Shown: positions 19,926 through 29,449, counted from the stretch's first letter. The stretch: DNA of 64,000 bases from Hyphobacterium sp. CCMP332 (GCF_014323565.1 NZ_CP058669.1:2569501-2633500), one strand, 5' to 3'. Notes: generated by a model not told the origin, from the letters alone. Translations and numbers: made by a program.

Positions 19926-20417
19926 CTAGCGCGCGAAAGCGGAAAACGCCTCCACCACTTCTTCATAGACGGCACGTTTCCAGTCGATGATGAGCGGCGG
20001 AATATTCGCCAGCTTCTCCCATCGCCATTCGGCAAATTCCTGTGGCGGGACAGCCGTCAGATCGAAATCCGCGTCGCGTCCGGTGAACCGGAAGGCAAAC
20101 CAGCGCTGCTTCTGGCCTTTCCATTTATAGCGTTTCTGGTCGGGCCGCGGCGGCAGGCCAGGCGGAAAATCATAGGCAATCCAGTGATCGATCGCGCCGA
20201 GAAGCTCCAGCTGGTCCGGGCGCGCACCGGTTTCCTCATAGGCTTCGCGGCGGGCAGCCGCCTCGGCGTCTTCACCCTTATCCATGCCGCCTTGCGGGAA
20301 TTGCCAGATATGCGGGCCGTCGACATCCGCGCGGCGGCCAATCCAGACAAGGCCTTCGGCATTGAACAACACGACGCCGGCATTGGCCCGGTGTTGCGGA
20401 TAGGGGTCGTCCATCAA
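19926..20417 (-). CDS. rppH: RNA pyrophosphohydrolase (Nudix), intact copy
   Basis: RppH converts 5'-triphosphate or diphosphate RNA ends to monophosphate, triggering RNase E decay. The 163 residues have the N-terminal RANAGVVLFNAEGLVWIGRR strand, a complete Nudix box at residues ~43-65 (GGMDKGED, then REAYEETGA), and the family-specific PPGLPPRPDQKRYKWKGQKQRWFAFRF segment. The gene overlaps the end of yibQ by 4 bp (ATGA), as in other alphaproteobacteria. Its last 94 codons are the repeated segment, so the 3' end may have been rebuilt during the insertion. Confidence 0.93.
   Translation of the reverse strand: MMDDPYPQHRANAGVVLFNAEGLVWIGRRADVDGPHIWQFPQGGMDKGEDAEAAARREAYEETGARPDQLELLGAIDHWIAYDFPPGLPPRPDQKRYKWKGQKQRWFAFRFTGRDADFDLTAVPPQEFAEWRWEKLANIPPLIIDWKRAVYEEVVEAFSAFAR
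19928..20210. repeat. 283-bp direct repeat, copy B (within intact rppH)
   Basis: This is the second copy of the stretch at 16811-17093. It forms codons about 70-163 of the intact rppH. The base before the repeat differs (T here, C in copy A), which changes the rppH stop from TGA to TAG. Confidence 0.9.
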
Positions 20418-21601
20418 TGGCTGCTGGATGAAGCGGTTTGCGATCCACCGCGTTCGGCCTGTTGCCGCGCCATGACGGCTGACGGCGGGGCCAGGGCGTA
20501 GCCACGCGCCTCGAGCCCTTCGGCCCAGCGGGCGACCTGATCGACGGTCGAGCGATAGGCGAATCCCGCCCCGACCGCGCTGCCATTCTGAAGCGCGAGC
20601 GCTTCCAGTGTCAGCAGGCGGTCATCCACCGCAGAAGGTGAGGGGTCTTCATCCAGCACACGATCGGCTATCCCCCACCGCGCACCGGCATTGCCGCCAG
20701 CGGCTTCAATCGTCGACCGGCGGCCCGTACCGTCATGCAGGAAAGAGACGCCGCGTTCTTCCAGTGTGGCCATCAGATGGCCGAGCGCCGGTTCGGACGT
20801 CGAAAAGCGCGCGCCGAGATAATTCGTCATCGCGAAATAGCCGGTCGCCTGACTCATCAGCCAGTAGAGGCGGCGCGAATTTTCCGAATTCGGCGCATCG
20901 GCGAGCAGCGTGTGCGGGCCCGGATCATTATTGGGATAATCAAAGGGCTCCATCGGTACCTCGATCAGCACTTCATGTCCGGCCGCCCGCGCCTGGTCGA
21001 TCCAGCTTTGAAGATCGCGGGAATAGGGCGCAAAGCTGAGCGCGACTTCCGGCGGCAAGTCGTTGATGGCGGCCTCTGTCACGGCGCGGTTCAGCCCCAT
21101 CCCGCCAATCACCACGGCAATCATCGGCATGTTGGGATCGCCATGCCAGGGACGGGCATAAGCCTGATCCGGGCGGGTGCCATCCGGACCAATGGCCGGC
21201 AGAGGCCCGGACGGTCCCGGCGTTGTGAGGCCGGTCAGCGGTGCGGTCACCAGCGCGTTCGGATTGGTCTGCCCCGCATGTTGGGCTTCTGCGTGAGCCG
21301 GATCCGAGCCATCCACCGGGGGTGTGGCTTCAAAGGTTTCCGGAACGCCGGACAGCGATGGCTCGATCTCGGTATCCGGCGAAGTAAATTCGACCGGACG
21401 GCGGATGTCGGCGATTTGCACGTCCTGAAGGGCCGGCTCGGGAATGGGGGCGAGAGCTTGCCGGGCGACCGGCGGACGGCCCGCAGGATCGCCGAGAAAC
21501 GCAATCATCAACGCGCCAATGCCGAACAGCAGCGCGGCCCCCACCCCGGCGAGGGCAGGCGCTTTGAAGGCTTGTGTCGCGCTTGTTGTGTTTCCGCTCA
21601 T
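20414..21601 (-). CDS. divergent polysaccharide deacetylase family protein (YibQ-like)
   Basis: This 395-residue protein has an N-terminal membrane anchor (AGVGAALLFGIGALMIAFLG, residues ~17-36), a long Pro/Glu/Ala-rich linker to about residue 155, and a NodB-like barrel beginning MPMIAVVIGGMGLNRA. The barrel includes LSFAPYSRDLQSWIDQARAAGHEVLIEVPMEP, TGYFAMTNYLGARF and VSFLHDGTG. These match the divergent deacetylases encoded next to ctpA and envC. Several catalytic metal ligands of true NodB enzymes are not apparent. Its role is presumably in the cell wall; that is inferred from family and context. Confidence 0.85.
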   Translation of the reverse strand: MSGNTTSATQAFKAPALAGVGAALLFGIGALMIAFLGDPAGRPPVARQALAPIPEPALQDVQIADIRRPVEFTSPDTEIEPSLSGVPETFEATPPVDGSDPAHAEAQHAGQTNPNALVTAPLTGLTTPGPSGPLPAIGPDGTRPDQAYARPWHGDPNMPMIAVVIGGMGLNRAVTEAAINDLPPEVALSFAPYSRDLQSWIDQARAAGHEVLIEVPMEPFDYPNNDPGPHTLLADAPNSENSRRLYWLMSQATGYFAMTNYLGARFSTSEPALGHLMATLEERGVSFLHDGTGRRSTIEAAGGNAGARWGIADRVLDEDPSPSAVDDRLLTLEALALQNGSAVGAGFAYRSTVDQVARWAEGLEARGYALAPPSAVMARQQAERGGSQTASSSSH

Positions 21602-21716
21602 CTTTACCCGGCGTGTCGGCCTGTCAGTCCGACCGAATCAATTCGATCGGACCTCTGGCTGATTGCTGCCCGCTGCCGGGTAAGAAAGGGTTAAGACGGG
21701 CGGCTGGACGACCGTT

Positions 21717-23012
21717 CTATTGCAGTGCGGCCTGTTCCCGCTCGGCCAGGCCTGCCAGAATCTGCAAGGCCCGCTCCAGCTGGAAATCGGTACCTTCATA
21801 GTCTTCGGGCGGCTGCTCGATCGTTGCGAGGTTTTCCGCTTCCCGCTCTGTTCCGTCTTCATTCTGAAGAGCACCATCCAGCGCGGATTCGCTGTAGCGG
21901 GCTTCGGCGCTCTCCTCGATCGGGCGGAATGCCACGAGCCAGTCCGGCACAATACCGGTGGCCTGAATGGAGCGGCCCGACGGGGTGTAGTAACGGCCCG
22001 TGGTCAGGCGCAGACCGCCATCACGACCGCCGCGCAGCGGGATCAGCGTCTGAACCGAGCCCTTGCCGAAGCTGGTGCGGCCAACAAGCGTCGCACGCTC
22101 GCGGTCCTGCAGGGCACCCGCAACGATTTCCGACGCACTCGCGGACCCTTCATTGATCAGCACGACCACCGGGGCCCCATTGATCATATCACCCGGACGG
22201 GCGTTGAAACGCTGGTTCTCGCCCGGATTGCGATAGCGTGTGGTCACGATCTCGCCGCCATCGAGGAAGGTGTCGGTGACGCCGACAGCCTGATCCAGAA
22301 GGCCACCCGGATTGAAACGCAAATCGACAATGACGCCCGGAATCGTGCCACCGAAAGCGTCCCGCATTTCAGCAATCGCCTCATGCAGTGTTTCTGTCGT
22401 GTGTTCATTGAAACCGGCAATGCGCAGATAGCCGAAGCCCTCTTCCTCACGCCAGGCCACGGTGCGCAGCGGAATGATTTCGCGCACCAGATTCAGATCG
22501 AAATCCTCTTCGCCCTCACGGGCAACGGTGATGGTGACCGGCGCGCCCACAGGGCCGCGCATCAGATCAACGGCTTCATCTGTCGAGAATCCGATGATGG
22601 ACTCGCCATCAACGCCGATAATCTGATCGCCAGGCTGCAGTCCGGCACGGCCGGCGGGCGTGTCTTCATAGGGCGATACAATCGTGATGCGGTCATCGCG
22701 AACGGTAATTTCCATGCCGAGACCGCCATATTCGCCGCGCGTTGACACCTGCATGTCCTGGAAGCTGTCGGGAGAGAGATAGGAGGAGTGCGGGTCCAGA
22801 CTTTCCAGCATGCCTTCAATGGCCGCTTCGATCAGCGCCGCGTCATCGACATCGGTGACATAATCCGACTCAATCCGGGACAGGACATCGCCGAACAATT
22901 CGAGCTGGCGATAAGTGTCTTCGCGGGAATTGTCGAAGCCTTCTGCGGAAACCGCGAGAGCACCGGCGCCAAGAGCGAAAGCAATAGCTGCTGCAATGAA
23001 ATTCAAACGCAT
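21717..23012 (-). CDS. ctpA: carboxy-terminal processing protease (S41, PDZ)
   Basis: This 431-residue periplasmic serine protease has a signal peptide (MRLNFIAAAIAFALGAGALAVSA), an N-terminal helical region, and a PDZ domain near residues 90-165 (GGLGMEITVRDDRITIV, AGLQPGDQIIGVDGE). The catalytic domain has the Ser in INEGSASASEI and the Lys in GRTSFGKGSVQT. In the family it processes cell-wall hydrolases and other exported proteins. It lies between envC and yibQ, in the usual alphaproteobacterial order. Confidence 0.93.
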   Translation of the reverse strand: MRLNFIAAAIAFALGAGALAVSAEGFDNSREDTYRQLELFGDVLSRIESDYVTDVDDAALIEAAIEGMLESLDPHSSYLSPDSFQDMQVSTRGEYGGLGMEITVRDDRITIVSPYEDTPAGRAGLQPGDQIIGVDGESIIGFSTDEAVDLMRGPVGAPVTITVAREGEEDFDLNLVREIIPLRTVAWREEEGFGYLRIAGFNEHTTETLHEAIAEMRDAFGGTIPGVIVDLRFNPGGLLDQAVGVTDTFLDGGEIVTTRYRNPGENQRFNARPGDMINGAPVVVLINEGSASASEIVAGALQDRERATLVGRTSFGKGSVQTLIPLRGGRDGGLRLTTGRYYTPSGRSIQATGIVPDWLVAFRPIEESAEARYSESALDGALQNEDGTEREAENLATIEQPPEDYEGTDFQLERALQILAGLAEREQAALQ

Positions 23013-23043
23013 GATCTAACGAGTCCTTTTTATCTCGCCCGCA

Positions 23044-24264
23044 TTATCCGGATTGCGATCTGACCCTTAACCAGGGCTCGGGGTCAACCGCTGTTTCTCC
23101 GCGCCGGATCTCCAGATACAAATCCGGTGCCACTTCATCATTACCGGGCATCTCCCCGATGGGCTCGCCCGCCAGAACCGACTGACCCGCCTCGGCATAG
23201 ATGGAAGCTAGCCCAGCCAGCACAATATAGTAGTCATCGCCTGCACTCAGGATCAATAGTCCGTTATATGTATTAAATGACCCGGCGTATTCGATGCGCG
23301 CATCAAAGGGGGCGACAACCTGCCCTCCGGCGCGGGCACGAATCCGGATACCCTCCAGCGGTTCGTTATTCTCGTCATCCTGCCGGAAGCGCAGCACGAT
23401 CGGCCCTTCTACAGGCGGCCGCAGCTCTCCGCGGCTATCGGCAAAGCGCAGCGTTTCAATCGGTGCCATGGCCGCGCGGGCCACGACCAGACCATCCTCG
23501 GGACGCAAGGCCGGGGCCGGAATATCGTCACCGCGGATCAGCCGTCTTGGATTAAAGCGGGGTGAAATTTCCGTCATCCCGCGCAGGGTTTCGAGTAATT
23601 GCCGCAAGGTGCGCGCCTGTTCACCGGCTGTGGCGGCGACATCGGCCAGCCGTTCGGCATCTCCCCGGCGGCGCGCTTCCAGCTGCCGGCGTTCGGCCAA
23701 TAGCTGGCGGATCGTATCCTGGCGGGCACTCAGCTCCTGCTCGGTCGAGGCCAGATCCAGCCGCTCGGCTTCGACGGCCTCCCGCACGGCGCGTAAATTG
23801 TCGAGCTCCGCTGCGAGCGCGGCGGCCCGGTCCTGCAATTGAGGCGTGATGGCCGCCAGAAGGCTTGCGGCGCGCGCGGCTTCCTCGGCCTCGCCCGGAG
23901 AGGTCGCCAGCGCCGGCGGAGCCCCGCGTTCAATGCGTTGCAGGGCGGCGAGCACATCAATCAGCGCTTCCCGATCCGCCAGTAGCCGTTCCAGAATGGC
24001 ATCTTCCTGTGTGGTCAGCGTGTCAATGCGGCGTTCGATATCCAGCGCAGCCTGTTCGCTGCTGGAGACGCGATTGGCGGCATTCACCAGCCGGGTTTGC
24101 AGTTCGACAATCTCGGCAGCCAGGGCTTCGGCTTCCAGCCGCGCGGCTTCGGCGCGTTCTGCGGCCTCATCTTCCTCCTGTTCCAGACGCTCGATCTCCG
24201 CAGGATCCGGCGTCGGCGGATCGCCGGCCGTCTGGAGCGCGAGAATGAGGGCAGGAAGCCACAT
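23044..24264 (-). CDS. EnvC-like murein hydrolase activator with degenerate LytM domain
   Basis: The 406-residue protein has a short signal-like N-terminus (MWLPALILALQTAG), a long Ala/Glu/Arg-rich coiled coil (residues ~20-250) and a C-terminal LytM/M23 fold beginning RFRQDDENNEPLEGIRIRARAGGQVVAPFDARIEYAG. The zinc ligands of active M23 enzymes (HxxxD and HxH) are missing: the places read GIRIRARAG and DLYLEIRRG. It should therefore be an activator like EnvC, controlling amidases at the septum, rather than an enzyme. It lies 31 bp upstream of ctpA. Confidence 0.85.
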   Translation of the reverse strand: MWLPALILALQTAGDPPTPDPAEIERLEQEEDEAAERAEAARLEAEALAAEIVELQTRLVNAANRVSSSEQAALDIERRIDTLTTQEDAILERLLADREALIDVLAALQRIERGAPPALATSPGEAEEAARAASLLAAITPQLQDRAAALAAELDNLRAVREAVEAERLDLASTEQELSARQDTIRQLLAERRQLEARRRGDAERLADVAATAGEQARTLRQLLETLRGMTEISPRFNPRRLIRGDDIPAPALRPEDGLVVARAAMAPIETLRFADSRGELRPPVEGPIVLRFRQDDENNEPLEGIRIRARAGGQVVAPFDARIEYAGSFNTYNGLLILSAGDDYYIVLAGLASIYAEAGQSVLAGEPIGEMPGNDEVAPDLYLEIRRGETAVDPEPWLRVRSQSG

Positions 24265-24268
24265 GGCA

Positions 24269-24739
24269 TCAATCCCGGTGATACGGCGAGCCGGACAGGA
24301 TGGACACGGCCCGGTAGAGCTGCTCGGCCAGCATGGCCCGGACCAGCATGTGGGGCCAGACCGCTTTCCCGAATGACACTATCATATCCGGATTGGCAAA
24401 AACTGTCCGGTCCAGCCCGTCAGCGCCGCCGATCACGAAACAGGCGTCGCGAATACCGTCATCGCGCCAGCGCGCCAGTGCATCGGACAATTCGCGTGAC
24501 GACAGCGCCTTGCCCCGTTCATCCATCAGACAAACGGCGGCGCCATCGGGAATCTGAGCCGCAAGGGCTGATGATTCCGCCGCGCGGGATTTGAACGGCT
24601 TGGGATCAATCTCGGTCTCTGACAGTGGCCCCAGGGCGATTTGTGGCCCGCTGGCGCGTATGCGTTCGGCATAGCGCTGGATCAGTTCGCGTTCCGGGCC
24701 GGACTTCAGCCGCCCGGATGCGATAATCCGCAATTGCAT
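24269..24739 (-). CDS. rlmH: 23S rRNA pseudouridine-1915 N3-methyltransferase RlmH
   Basis: RlmH is a SPOUT methyltransferase that modifies m3-psi1915 in helix 69 of 23S rRNA on assembled ribosomes. The 156 residues match the family. The N-terminal LRIIASGRLKSGPERELIQRYAERI, the SAM-binding knot FVIGGADGL, and the C-terminal LVRAMLAEQLYRAVSILSGSPYHRD are all characteristic. It lies 6 bp from rsfS and 4 bp from envC, within the same operon. Confidence 0.95.
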   Translation of the reverse strand: MQLRIIASGRLKSGPERELIQRYAERIRASGPQIALGPLSETEIDPKPFKSRAAESSALAAQIPDGAAVCLMDERGKALSSRELSDALARWRDDGIRDACFVIGGADGLDRTVFANPDMIVSFGKAVWPHMLVRAMLAEQLYRAVSILSGSPYHRD

Positions 24740-24745
24740 GCGGGA

Positions 24746-25159
24746 TCAGCCTTCAGGCTTTTCAGGAGAATCCACCGACCACATGCGTTCCAGATTGTAG
24801 AAGGTGCGTACTTCCGGACGGAACAGATGAACCACGACATCGCCGGCATCAATCAACACCCAGTCGGCGGTCGCCAGTCCTTCGGCACGGGCCCGGCCAT
24901 GACCGGATTCCTTCAGCGCGCGGATCACATGATCCGCAATCGCACCGACATGCCGGTGCGAGCGTCCCGAAGCGATAATCATGAAGTCGGTGACCGATGA
25001 TTTTCCACGCAGATCGATGGAAATGATATCTTCCGCCTTGTCATCCTCCAGAAGGCCTGTGATGAGGCTTTCGAGGGCTTCGCTTGTGGCATCGCCGCCT
25101 TTGGCGATAACGGGGGCGGTTTCGGCGGTTTTGGCCGTCCGATCAGCTTGCGTGGTCAG
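24746..25159 (-). CDS. rsfS: ribosome silencing factor RsfS, likely CTG start
   Basis: RsfS binds L14 of the large subunit and blocks subunit joining under starvation. The frame encodes LESLITGLLEDDKAEDIISIDL, then GKSSVTDFMIIASGRSHRHVGAIAD and the family end DWVLIDAGDVVVHLFRPEVRTFYNLERMW. The only ATG (24982) falls inside the conserved TDFMIIASG motif and would remove the first third of the domain. The open frame continues upstream to TGA without another ATG or GTG in a useful place. A CTG at 25159 has AGGAG 7 bp upstream (25167-25171), giving 137 residues; this is the best start. Confidence 0.85.
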   Translation of the reverse strand: MTTQADRTAKTAETAPVIAKGGDATSEALESLITGLLEDDKAEDIISIDLRGKSSVTDFMIIASGRSHRHVGAIADHVIRALKESGHGRARAEGLATADWVLIDAGDVVVHLFRPEVRTFYNLERMWSVDSPEKPEG

Positions 25160-25206
25160 TGGTCTGCTCCTGCATGAATGTCTGAAAATTCAGCATAGCA
25201 CAGACT

Positions 25207-26187
25207 TTACGCACGTTCGAGCCAGTAGAGTGTGAAATAGCCGCGGGCATCACTCCAGTCCTGCTTGACCACCAGCCCGGCACTCGCCGCCAGCGCTGTA
25301 AAGCGCTCTATCGAGAATTTGTGGGAGTTCTCGGTATGAATCGTCTCGCCGGCTGACATGCGGAATGTCTGGCCCGATACGGAAAATTCCGTGTCGCGTT
25401 TGGCGACCAGATGCATCTCGACGCGCGCGGCATCGCTGGTCCAGACCGCCTTGTGGTCGAATGCATCGGTCTCGATCGTTCCGTTCAGCTCCCGGTTGAT
25501 GCGGGTCAGGAGGTTGAGATTGAAGGCGGCCGTCACACCGCTGGCATCATCATAGGCATTCTCGAGTATGTCGGCCGATTTGACGCGGTCGGCACCGATG
25601 AGCAGGGCATCTCCCGGCCGCAACCAGCCGCGGATCGTCTCCAGCAGCGCCTTGGCGCCGCCCGGCTCGAAATTTCCGATCGTCGAGCCCGGAAAGAAGA
25701 CCAGCCGCTTTCCATCCGGAATCGGCAGGTCTTCCAGGGGAACCGGTTGGGTAAAGTCCGCGCAGATCGCCCCGACCGACAGGCCGTCATATCGCGCGGC
25801 GAGGTCTTCACACGCAGAGATCAGATGCTCTTTCGAGATGTCGAGCCCGATATAGGCGGCCGCCCGGTCCAGCGCGTTGAGAAGCTTGTCGATCTTGACG
25901 CTGGAGCCGGAGCCCGGCTCGATCACGACTGCGCCGCTGCCGGCCTTGGCGGCAATTTCGCCGGCGATGGCATCCAGAATGCCAAGCTCGGTTCGGGTGA
26001 CGTAATAATCTTCGGTATCGGTGATGTCATCGAACAATGCCGACCCCCGCGCATCGTAAAAATGCTTGGGCGGGATGGATTTTTGTGGCCGGGACAGGCC
26101 CTCCAGCACGTCATCCTGAAAGCGGGATTTGGGCGGGTGCAGGTCGTTGAAGAAGGAAAGCGTGCCAGCATGGCTCGGCATAGTCAT
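25207..26187 (-). CDS. egtD: L-histidine N-alpha-methyltransferase (EgtD family)
   Basis: EgtD trimethylates histidine to hercynine, the first step of ergothioneine synthesis. The 326-residue protein matches the family in length and order: PKHFYDARGSALFDDITDTEDYYVTRTE at residues ~40-67, SAM-binding VIEPGSGSSVKIDKLL, FFPGSTIGNFEP, and C-terminal HTENSHKFS. The family also contains members of other specificity. No egtB is present in the window, so the pathway partner must be elsewhere if it exists. It lies between nadD and rsfS, which are usually adjacent, and looks like an insertion into that cluster. Confidence 0.85.
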   Translation of the reverse strand: MTMPSHAGTLSFFNDLHPPKSRFQDDVLEGLSRPQKSIPPKHFYDARGSALFDDITDTEDYYVTRTELGILDAIAGEIAAKAGSGAVVIEPGSGSSVKIDKLLNALDRAAAYIGLDISKEHLISACEDLAARYDGLSVGAICADFTQPVPLEDLPIPDGKRLVFFPGSTIGNFEPGGAKALLETIRGWLRPGDALLIGADRVKSADILENAYDDASGVTAAFNLNLLTRINRELNGTIETDAFDHKAVWTSDAARVEMHLVAKRDTEFSVSGQTFRMSAGETIHTENSHKFSIERFTALAASAGLVVKQDWSDARGYFTLYWLERA

Positions 26188-26220
26188 GAAAAAAGCTCGA
26201 TTGTGGCTGGCAGAACGGGG

Positions 26221-26864
26221 CTAGGTGTCGCGCATAAGCGACGAGGCCTCACTATGTAGGGGTTCAGTCAGATAGGTCCACCCCGGAGCCGGCTTCCGGG
26301 CGATCAGTTTGGCGTGAGTTTCCGTTACCCGGCTGGCGGCCATGCTTCGGGCTGCTGGCGACAGACGCGCCCGTATCGGATCCTGCGGCCGCGCGATGAT
26401 GGCAATGGGGGTCGACGCCGCGATCTCGCGCCAGCGCCGCCAGCGATGAAACTGTTTGAGATTGTCCGCACCCATGATCCAGACGAAGTGAACCTTGGGA
26501 TAGCGCCGGTGCAAGACGCTCAGGAGTTCTGCCGTGGTCCGGATGCCGGTGCGCAATTCGATATCGCTGATCACCATGCGAGGGCCGGTAGCGGCGTCCT
26601 CAACGCTTGCAAATCGCCGGGAGTAATCTCCGGCCAGATGTGATTTCAGCGGGTTTTGCGGCGAGACGATCCACCAGACCCGGTCCAGCCCCAATTGCTT
26701 GAGGGCTGTTTGCGCGACATGGCGGTGCCCGGCGTGAACGGGATCAAAACTGCCGCCAAACAGACCAATCGTCATGCCAGGCGCCAGCGCTTCGCTTTTG
26801 AGCAGCGATGCGCGGCGGCCGCGCCGTATGGCACCGGCAAAACGGACCGGGCGAGACTGCCGGT

Positions 26865-26868
<4 letters not shown>
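26221..26868 (-). CDS. nadD: nicotinate-nucleotide adenylyltransferase
   Basis: NadD makes deamido-NAD from nicotinate mononucleotide and ATP. The nucleotidyltransferase core starts at TIGLFGGSFDPVHAGHRHVA with the HxGH motif and includes WWIVSPQNPLK, FVWIMGADNLKQFHRWRRW and, near the end, S-x-x-R variants. The 215-residue frame carries about 30 extra basic N-terminal residues; an internal ATG just before TIGLFGG (about 26775) is an alternative start. The upstream ATG overlaps the obgE stop by 4 bp, which favours translational coupling. Confidence 0.93.
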
Positions 26869-27938
<1,070 letters not shown>

Positions 27939-27947
27939 CTACCTGTT

Positions 27948-28517
27948 TTACGCGTGCATGTGTAGCGCCATGTCTGCATGCGCGCTGGCAGCCATGCGTC
28001 CAATGGAAAAGACGTGCGAGCGTTTTCCGGTATCAGCGAAACCAAGCTTCTCCAGCACGCGGCCGGACGCCGGGTTTTCCAGAAAATACCCGGCCTGAAA
28101 GCGCGTGATGCCGTGCTCGCGTGCATAATCAAGCAGGCTGCGGCCCGCCTCGGTTGCGTATCCGTTTCCCCACATCTCGCAGCTCACCCAGTAGCCGAGC
28201 TCCCAGACGCCGCCGTCATGGGGATTGAGGCCGATGACGCCGATGCGCTCGCCATCCTCGCGCCGGATGATCAAGCGGACATGGTCGCCCCTGTTCTGCT
28301 CGGCTGCGCGCATCATCAGGATAAAACCTTCCACGAAAAGCGGCGGATTGGGCGACGGGATACGCCCTGTCATGCGGGCGATTTCAGGCCTCGAACTCGC
28401 ACGTGAGAGCCAGGGTGCATCGCCAGGCTCGAGCGGTCTTAGATTGAGCCGTTCCGTTTCGATCACGCCAAAGGGTTCCGTGAAGCAAACGCTGCGATTG
28501 GCTGGGATGTCCCTCAT
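27948..28517 (-). CDS. GNAT-family N-acetyltransferase (RimJ/RimL type)
   Basis: A protein of about 189 residues of the RimJ/RimL acetyltransferase type: TERLNLRPLEPGDAPWLSRASS near the start, then IGVIGLNPHDGGVWELGYWVSCEMWGNGYATEAGRSLLDYA with the acetyl-CoA-binding loop, and FLENPASGRVLEKLGFADTG. The start at 28517 (MRDIPANRS) is chosen because the longer frame from 28586 would read through the terminator hairpin of rpmA. It lies between rpmA and obgE; the substrate is unknown. Confidence 0.8.
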   Translation of the reverse strand: MRDIPANRSVCFTEPFGVIETERLNLRPLEPGDAPWLSRASSRPEIARMTGRIPSPNPPLFVEGFILMMRAAEQNRGDHVRLIIRREDGERIGVIGLNPHDGGVWELGYWVSCEMWGNGYATEAGRSLLDYAREHGITRFQAGYFLENPASGRVLEKLGFADTGKRSHVFSIGRMAASAHADMALHMHA

Positions 28518-28545
28518 GAGCGGGTCTCCGGCGGGGAAAAGAAAA

Positions 28546-28568
28546 GGGGAGGCGGAACCCGCCTCCCC
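28546..28568 (-). terminator. intrinsic terminator after rpmA
   Basis: A perfect 10-bp stem GGGGAGGCGG / CCGCCTCCCC with an AAC loop is followed on the minus strand by TTTTCTTTTC. It lies about 60 bp downstream of the rpmA stop, so it should end the rplU-rpmA transcript. Confidence 0.8.
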
Positions 28569-28630
28569 TGAATTCTTGTCAGCCACCGGTTCCGCCTGTT
28601 GGTGAGGCAGTCCGGGTCTGTCCGTCCGCC

Positions 28631-28897
28631 CTATTTGGCCTCTTCAGCCGCGACGACCGAACAGAACATCTTGCCGCCGGCTTTCTTGGCAAAAGCGACG
28701 CGGCCTTCGGTCAGCGCGAACAGGGTGTGATCCTTGCCCATGCCGACATTGTCGCCCGGATAGAATTTGGTGCCGCGCTGACGCACGATGATGTTGCCCG
28801 GAATGACCGCCTGGCCACCGGATTTCTTGACTCCAAGGCGCCGGCCTTCTGAGTCGCGTCCGTTACGGGATGAACCGCCAGCTTTTTTATGTGCCAT
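28631..28897 (-). CDS. rpmA: ribosomal protein bL27
   Basis: This 88-residue large-subunit protein has an N-terminus that reaches toward the peptidyl-transferase centre. It starts [20 protein letters not shown], the family hallmark without a cleavable leader, and continues with [28 protein letters not shown]. It lies 3 bp after the rplU stop, giving the conserved rplU-rpmA pair upstream of obgE. Confidence 0.98.
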   Translation of the reverse strand: MAHKKAGGSSRNGRDSEGRRLGVKKSGGQAVIPGNIIVRQRGTKFYPGDNVGMGKDHTLFALTEGRVAFAKKAGGKMFCSVVAAEEAK

Positions 28898-28900
28898 GGA

Positions 28901-29449
28901 TTAGTCCTCCGACTTCTTCGCAGCCGGCTTCTTGGCTGCGGTGGATTTCTTCGGGGCAGCCTTCTTGGCGGCCGGCTTCTTGTCAGCCGCAGCTTTTGGC
29001 GCGGCCTTCTTGGCTGCAGGCTTGGCATCCGCCTTGGCCGCGGCCTTTTTCGGTGCCGCGGTCTTGGCGACAGGTGCGGTGTCGGCGGCAGCAGCTTTCT
29101 TCGGCGCAGCGGCTTTCTTGGCGGCCGGCTTGTCGCCCGGGGCCAGGATTTCCGAAATGCGCAGCTTGGAGAACCACTGACGATGACCGGCCTTGCGGCG
29201 GTAATTCTGACGGCGGCGCTTCTTGAAGACGATGATCTTCTTGCCACGGCCGTTTTCAACGAGCTCGGCCACAACCGAGGCACCGGTGATCATAGGTGCG
29301 CCGACGGTGACGCCCTTGTCGCCGCCCAGCATCAGCACGTTCTCGAGAACGATGCTGTCACCGGCTTCACCTTCAATTTTTTCGACGGAGATCTCGTCGC
29401 CCGGGGCGACGGTATACTGCTTGCCGCCAGTCTGAATGACTGCGAACAT
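28901..29449 (-). CDS. rplU: ribosomal protein bL21 with long Ala/Lys-rich C-terminal tail
   Basis: Residues 1-102 form a normal L21 ([27 protein letters not shown], then [29 protein letters not shown]). Beyond it the protein continues for about 80 residues composed almost only of Ala, Lys, Pro, Asp and Thr in repeats such as [12 protein letters not shown], like eukaryotic histone H1 tails. The family is usually about 103 residues, so the tail nearly doubles it. The tail stays in one open frame to the stop 3 bp before rpmA, which argues against frameshift. Shorter tails of this kind occur in other alphaproteobacteria. Confidence 0.93.
   Translation of the reverse strand: MFAVIQTGGKQYTVAPGDEISVEKIEGEAGDSIVLENVLMLGGDKGVTVGAPMITGASVVAELVENGRGKKIIVFKKRRRQNYRRKAGHRQWFSKLRISEILAPGDKPAAKKAAAPKKAAAADTAPVAKTAAPKKAAAKADAKPAAKKAAPKAAADKKPAAKKAAPKKSTAAKKPAAKKSED

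Noticed and set aside
28932-29180. Hydrophobic-looking 82-codon plus-strand frame resembling a membrane protein ([12 protein letters not shown] repeats)
   Set aside because: It is the complement of the Ala/Lys tail repeats of L21; Lys codons read antisense as Phe and Leu.
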